Below are positions 59,922 through 64,000 of a stretch of DNA of 64,000 bases, one piece after another. The stretch covers positions 434,001 through 498,000 of the forward strand of contig NZ_JAAIKC010000002.1 in assembly GCF_010820665.1 (NCBI RefSeq), in the 5' to 3' direction. Origin of the DNA: Paenibacillus sp. SYP-B3998 (GTDB taxonomy: Bacteria > Bacillota > Bacilli > Paenibacillales > NBRC-103111). The notes under the pieces are model-generated. The model ran no database searches. It saw only the letters and a program-made list of their open reading frames with translations, and was not told the origin of the DNA. How positions within the stretch are numbered: position 1 is the stretch's first letter; the number at the start of each line of letters is the position of its first letter. Both the position numbers and the translations under genes were made by a program.

Positions 59922-61616
59922 TTACAAAAGTTGATCCTCCACGCTATCCAGCCAGTTCTCAATCTGCCCGATAACAGAAGCTACACAACCATTCTCGAAT
60001 GGAGAGATTAGACCTGCAACCTTAACTAGCCCTGTAAAAGACTGACTTCCTCCTGATTGACACAATTTCAAATAATCTTTCCATGCTGATTGCCAATCCT
60101 CATTCATGCGTTTCCAGAATTGCATGGCGCAGATCTGAGCAAGCGTGTAATCAATATAATAGAATGGCGTTTCGAAGATGTGAGCCTGTTTCTGCCAAAA
60201 TCCACCGCGTAATAAATAATCATTGTTCTCCTGATCACGGTAAGGCAAGTATTTCTTCTCAAGAGAACGCCAAGCACGCTTGCGTTCCGCTGGTGTAGCC
60301 TCTGGATTCCCATATACATAGTGTTGGAATTCATCCACCGCTACACCATAAGGTATAAATAATAATGCTTCTGCGAGATGGTTGAACCGATATTTTTCTG
60401 CATCTTCCTTGAAGAAGATCTCCATCCAAGGCCAAGTGAAGAATTCCATACTCATCGAGTGTATTTCTGCTGCTTCAAAAGTAGGCCAATTGTATTCTGG
60501 CACTTCATAATGTCTACTCTCATACACTTGGAAGGCATGACCTGCCTCATGTGTTAGAACGTCAATATCACCAGAAGTCCCATTAAAATTGGAGAAAATA
60601 AAAGGTGAACCATAATCGCTTAAGAACGTGCAATAACCCCCGTCTTCTTTCCCTTTCTTACTCACAAGATCCATCAATTCATTATCAACCATATACGTAA
60701 AAAACTCGTTCATTTCTGGTGAAAGTTCACTGTACATCTTCGAACCATTCTGAAGAATCCATTCGGGATCTCCCTTTGGCGTAGCATTTCCTGATTTGAA
60801 GCTGAAGCCATCATCGTAATAGTACATTTGCTCTACACCGATACGCTTCTTCTGACGTTCCTTCAATTTAGCCGCTACAGGTACAATATGTTCCAACACT
60901 TGGTCTCTGAAATTAGCGACCATCTCTGCGTTATAATCTATACGATTCATACGTGCATAACCCAGCTCAATATAATTGTCAAAACCTAGCTTATGAGCCA
61001 TCTTCGTCCGTACTTTGACCAAATCATCATAAATACGATCGAACGTCTCTTCATTCTCCGCCATAAATCCGAATCTGGCCTCCGCAGCGCGACGTCTCAT
61101 GTCTCGATCCTTGGATTCTTCGAACGGAATCAGTTGAGGTAATGTACGTTCCTCACCTTCAAACCTAATTTTAGCAGATGCAATAAGCTGTGAATATTCT
61201 GTTGTTAGCTTGTTCTCAAGTTGCAGGTCTTCAATGATCTCAGGTTTGAACGTCTTGAGTGAAAGCTCAGCTAACTGAAAAAGTTGACTTCCCCATCTCT
61301 TCTCAAGGTCCACTCTGAACTTAGAATCGACAAGCCCTTGGTAGAATTCCGTTATGTATTCCTGAATGATCGGTCCAGTCTCATCCATGTAATCCCGTTC
61401 TGCCTTATAGAAAGCATCATTGGTATCGATAGAATGGCGTATGCCTACGATTTCTCCTTGCGTCTCAATTTCGCTGCGCAGTTTATTGATAGATGTCATA
61501 ATCTGATCCTGCTCATCGAAGCTATTAGCATGATTAAATTTACTTAGCAATGATTTGAATTTCTGTTCCACTTCTTCTAAGTTAGGACGTTCATAAAGAT
61601 ATTGGCTAAATTTCAT
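59922..61616 (-). CDS. M3-family oligoendopeptidase (PepF-like)
   Basis: 564 residues. The zinc-protease motif HEAGHAFQ lies near residue 357 with the third ligand in EAAEIHSMSMEFF about 28 residues later, both standard for M3 enzymes. The N-terminal half is a helical domain with LIPFEESKDRDMRRRAAEAR. It degrades short cytoplasmic peptides. I chose ATG 61616, 11 nt after GAGAGGA; an in-frame ATG at 61628 overlaps that site. It is monocistronic with its own terminator. Confidence 0.92.
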   Translation of the reverse strand: MKFSQYLYERPNLEEVEQKFKSLLSKFNHANSFDEQDQIMTSINKLRSEIETQGEIVGIRHSIDTNDAFYKAERDYMDETGPIIQEYITEFYQGLVDSKFRVDLEKRWGSQLFQLAELSLKTFKPEIIEDLQLENKLTTEYSQLIASAKIRFEGEERTLPQLIPFEESKDRDMRRRAAEARFGFMAENEETFDRIYDDLVKVRTKMAHKLGFDNYIELGYARMNRIDYNAEMVANFRDQVLEHIVPVAAKLKERQKKRIGVEQMYYYDDGFSFKSGNATPKGDPEWILQNGSKMYSELSPEMNEFFTYMVDNELMDLVSKKGKEDGGYCTFLSDYGSPFIFSNFNGTSGDIDVLTHEAGHAFQVYESRHYEVPEYNWPTFEAAEIHSMSMEFFTWPWMEIFFKEDAEKYRFNHLAEALLFIPYGVAVDEFQHYVYGNPEATPAERKRAWRSLEKKYLPYRDQENNDYLLRGGFWQKQAHIFETPFYYIDYTLAQICAMQFWKRMNEDWQSAWKDYLKLCQSGGSQSFTGLVKVAGLISPFENGCVASVIGQIENWLDSVEDQLL

Positions 61617-61805
61617 ACGTGCATGCATCCTCTCTTTAAAAACAATCTATCTTCTATACTAATGCAAAGTGGCTCCGAATTCGCCTTCTCCAACGTTTCT
61701 TATCAGTCCTCGGTGTTCCCCCGAATTTATTGAACTACATGTGGGACTTGGGGGCCAAATATATCTGTCATGTTGGATGTTTTTTGCTTGCCCATGAATG
61801 TAACA

Positions 61806-61829
61806 GAGGGCTGCCCCTAGGCAGCCCTC
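61806..61829 (-). other. Perfect GC-rich hairpin after the ABC transporter gene
   Basis: GAGGGCTGCC and GGCAGCCCTC with a 4-nt loop, 31 nt past the ABC transporter stop. It lacks a U-tract on either strand, so it may slow decay or end transcription less efficiently, but I do not call a standard terminator. Confidence 0.6.
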
Positions 61830-61859
61830 ATGCTATTGAACTACAATTCCGCGTAGTCG

Positions 61860-63593
61860 CTATCCATATAATCTTGAATAATAGCCTCTGCGTTCAATAA
61901 GCTCTTGATGAGTGCCTTTTTCTACAACTGTTCCCTTGTTCATCACAAAGATAAAATCAGCTTTCTCGACCGTACTTAATCGATGAGCGATCAGAATAGT
62001 CGTTCTCCCTTTCATCAATTGGTTCAAAGCCTGCTGTACCCAATATTCCGATTCGGTATCCAATGCCGACGTAGCTTCATCCAGCAATAATATCGGAGCG
62101 TTCTTCAGCACTGCCCTTGCAATGGCAATTCGCTGACGCTGTCCGCCCGAGAGGGACGCTCCTCGTTCCCCCACTTGGGTCTTATACTGTTCAGGGAATT
62201 CCTGGATAAAATGATCGGCATAAGCAGCCTTAGCCGCTTCTATCACCTCGTCTTCTGTCGCTTGCGGATTACCGTAACGAATATTGTCTTCAATCGTCCC
62301 GGTAAACAGAAAAGCGTCTTGGGGCACATAGGCCATTTGTCTCCGAAGCTCATCTACCGTGTAATGGCCTAACGATTTGCCTTGAATCAGAATGGCTCCG
62401 CCATCCATGGGGTAAAACCCCAGCAGTAGTTTTATGATTGTACTCTTGCCGCTTCCGCTTGCGCCAACAATGGCCGTAACTTGCCCTGGATGAATCTGCA
62501 TGGACATCTCGCATAGCACTTTTTTATCAGATTGATAGGCAAAATCCACGCCTTGAAACTCAACCATAGTGGATGAAGTCCGGTCATGCTCTAAAGTGCC
62601 GAGGCGCTCAGGCTCCTCGTTCTCATCAAATATTTCTTGTACGCGATGAGCGCCTGCCAACGATTTTTGAACAAGGGACAGAAGCGTACCCAAATTCATA
62701 AAGGATTGTGACAAATAGACTTGAAGAACGGCCAATGCCGCTACGTCTCCCATCCCAATGATGCCATAAGCATATAACAAACTGCCAATAACAATAATTC
62801 CACAGAACGTAATGTAACTGACAAAATGATTCACTGCATTCAGCATGCCATTTTTACTGGCAATTTGCGTGGAAACCTCTGTCACCTGCTCATTTAGTTT
62901 CCCATACTGGGCTAAGATCGGGCTGATATGAAACAATTTAACAAGGCGAATGCCTCCGATAAAATCTGAAAATTTCTCGGTCATCTTAGCAGTAATTTGA
63001 AGCGACTCATTAAACATGACACGAATGTATCCAACAAACCGTGTGCTGATCAGAAATGCGCTGAGCAGAATCAGAAACGAGGCGCAGGCAAACTGCCACT
63101 GAATAAAGAACATCATCACGATTGATCCTATGCAGACCATAATTTCCAACAATATCGCCATAAAAAAACCACCATATGTCACTTCCATGGCCAATACATC
63201 GTTATTCATCCGTGAAACTAAATCCCCATTGTGATTTCGTTCCAAATAGCCAACCTGAAATTTGCAAATTTTTCTGTATAGGCGTTCCTTAATGTCTACC
63301 ATCGTAAGTTCCACACTGCGGTGAAACATATACATAAACGTTGGAGCGACCAAGTTTAGTAGCACTAACGAACCCGCTAATACGAAAAGTGCTTGGAACA
63401 GCAAGGATGCATCTCGGGACTCCGCATATTTGACCAAACTCTGAACAACCAAGCTAAATGACAAGGGGAATAAGGTTTGAATAATCGTGCTTACACCAAT
63501 GCCTATGGAGTACTGGATTTTTCGCTTTCTGTCCATAAAGCTCATCATGTACTTGATTTCTTTCGCGTATGCGGTCAATTCTACGACTTTCAC
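61860..63593 (-). CDS. ABC half-transporter, MsbA/MDR type
   Basis: 577 residues: an N-terminal six-helix membrane domain (about 1-320) and an ATPase domain with Walker [10 protein letters not shown] near 375, Q-loop, signature [12 protein letters not shown], Walker [13 protein letters not shown] and switch AHRLST. The GTG start overlaps the preceding half-transporter gene's TGA by 4 nt, so the two are translationally coupled and probably form a heterodimer. Exporters of this type pump lipids, drugs or peptides; nothing shows the substrate. Confidence 0.93.
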   Translation of the reverse strand: MKVVELTAYAKEIKYMMSFMDRKRKIQYSIGIGVSTIIQTLFPLSFSLVVQSLVKYAESRDASLLFQALFVLAGSLVLLNLVAPTFMYMFHRSVELTMVDIKERLYRKICKFQVGYLERNHNGDLVSRMNNDVLAMEVTYGGFFMAILLEIMVCIGSIVMMFFIQWQFACASFLILLSAFLISTRFVGYIRVMFNESLQITAKMTEKFSDFIGGIRLVKLFHISPILAQYGKLNEQVTEVSTQIASKNGMLNAVNHFVSYITFCGIIVIGSLLYAYGIIGMGDVAALAVLQVYLSQSFMNLGTLLSLVQKSLAGAHRVQEIFDENEEPERLGTLEHDRTSSTMVEFQGVDFAYQSDKKVLCEMSMQIHPGQVTAIVGASGSGKSTIIKLLLGFYPMDGGAILIQGKSLGHYTVDELRRQMAYVPQDAFLFTGTIEDNIRYGNPQATEDEVIEAAKAAYADHFIQEFPEQYKTQVGERGASLSGGQRQRIAIARAVLKNAPILLLDEATSALDTESEYWVQQALNQLMKGRTTILIAHRLSTVEKADFIFVMNKGTVVEKGTHQELIERRGYYSRLYG

Positions 63594-64000
63594 GAGTAGG
63601 CGACCTCCTTGCCATAAGAAAGATTGCTTGTGAATTCTTGGTTGTACGCTCTGGCGTACAACCCTTTCTTTTCTAACAATTGATGGTGATTTCCAGCTTC
63701 CGCAATTTCACCATTCTCCATCACCCAGATTTCGTCCGCTTCTTCAATCGTAGACAACCGATGCGCAATGACGATGGTCGTTCTTTTCTTCATCAGAACG
63801 TTCAGCGCTTCCTGGACCAACGATTCAGACTCCGTATCCAAAGCAGATGTGGGTTCATCCAACAGCAAGATCGGCGCGTTCTTCAGAAATGCACGTGCAA
63901 TGGTGATGCGCTGCCGCTGCCCGCCGGATAAGATTCCTCCTCTTTCTCCCACTTCTGTCTGGTATCCTTCGGGAAGATCCACAATGAAAACATGCGCATT
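63590..64000 (-). CDS. ABC half-transporter ATPase domain, N-terminal part outside window
   Basis: The last about 136 residues of a second half-transporter; the frame is open to the window edge. Signature [14 protein letters not shown], Walker [13 protein letters not shown] and switch AHRLST are all canonical, so both ATPase halves of the expected heterodimer look catalytic in the visible motifs. The Walker A and membrane part lie beyond 64000. Confidence 0.92.
   Translation of the reverse strand, partial: NAHVFIVDLPEGYQTEVGERGGILSGGQRQRITIARAFLKNAPILLLDEPTSALDTESESLVQEALNVLMKKRTTIVIAHRLSTIEEADEIWVMENGEIAEAGNHHQLLEKKGLYARAYNQEFTSNLSYGKEVAYS

Overview
The window looks like a chromosomal segment of a low-to-mid-GC Gram-positive, most likely Paenibacillus or a close relative. 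The reasons are strong AGGAGG-type ribosome binding sites, classical 7-1-7 Fur boxes, Bacillus-type genes (DhbACEBF, FeuABC, a Btr-like regulator), an iturin-type PKS/NRPS loading protein and an S-layer-homology remnant. Almost every gene is on the minus strand, so transcription runs from high to low coordinates. Genus is inferred from gene content only.

Region 1 (1-20.7 kb) is a complete bacillibactin-type catecholate siderophore locus. Going downstream on the minus strand it holds a Btr-like AraC/binding-protein regulator, a nitroreductase-family protein, a YbbA-like esterase, FeuA/B/C-like uptake proteins with no ATPase gene, a BesA-like trilactone esterase, then dhbA, C, E, B, F, an MbtH-like gene and an MFS exporter cut by the window edge. 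Fur boxes precede the regulator, the uptake operon, the besA-like gene and the dhb operon. The two DhbF adenylation pockets read as the published Gly and Thr codes, so DHB-Gly-Thr trilactone (bacillibactin) is predicted. A decayed copy of the regulator's 3' end lies just upstream of the besA-like Fur box.

Region 2 (20.7-26.9 kb) is a housekeeping and decay zone. It has an EamA transporter, a GT-C membrane glycosyltransferase, a mannose-1-phosphate guanylyltransferase truncated by a deletion that joins it out of frame to the tail of a family-2 glycosyltransferase, an SLH-domain scrap, a GNAT acetyltransferase, a flavin-reductase-like gene (the only plus-strand gene), a VOC protein and an SDR scrap.

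Region 3 (27-56 kb) is a hybrid PKS/NRPS cluster that I cannot match to a known product. A 3972-residue MycA/ItuA-like protein (acyl ligase-ACP-KS-ACP-aminotransferase-C-T-C-A-T-C, Glu pocket instead of Asn) is followed by a 3274-residue protein (partial C-A-T-E-C-A(Thr)-T-E-C). The line ends in an orphan condensation domain with no thioesterase. Downstream are an ABC exporter, an ATP-grasp ligase, a GT-B-like protein, a decayed small gene, a free-standing ACP and a radical SAM/SPASM protein. The predicted backbone is beta-amino-fatty-acyl-Glu-D-X-D-Thr, with an unusual termination step.

Region 4 (56.3-59.7 kb) is a compact ADP-ribose operon: an NrtR-like Nudix/winged-helix regulator, a NADAR protein, a bacterial-type PARG/macrodomain protein and an ADP-ribosylglycohydrolase split by a one-base frameshift, preceded by three 14-bp direct repeats. 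Three unrelated hydrolase folds for ADP-ribose adducts in one operon is notable.

Region 5 (59.7-64 kb) has an M3-family oligoendopeptidase and a pair of ABC half-transporters, the upstream one truncated by the window end.
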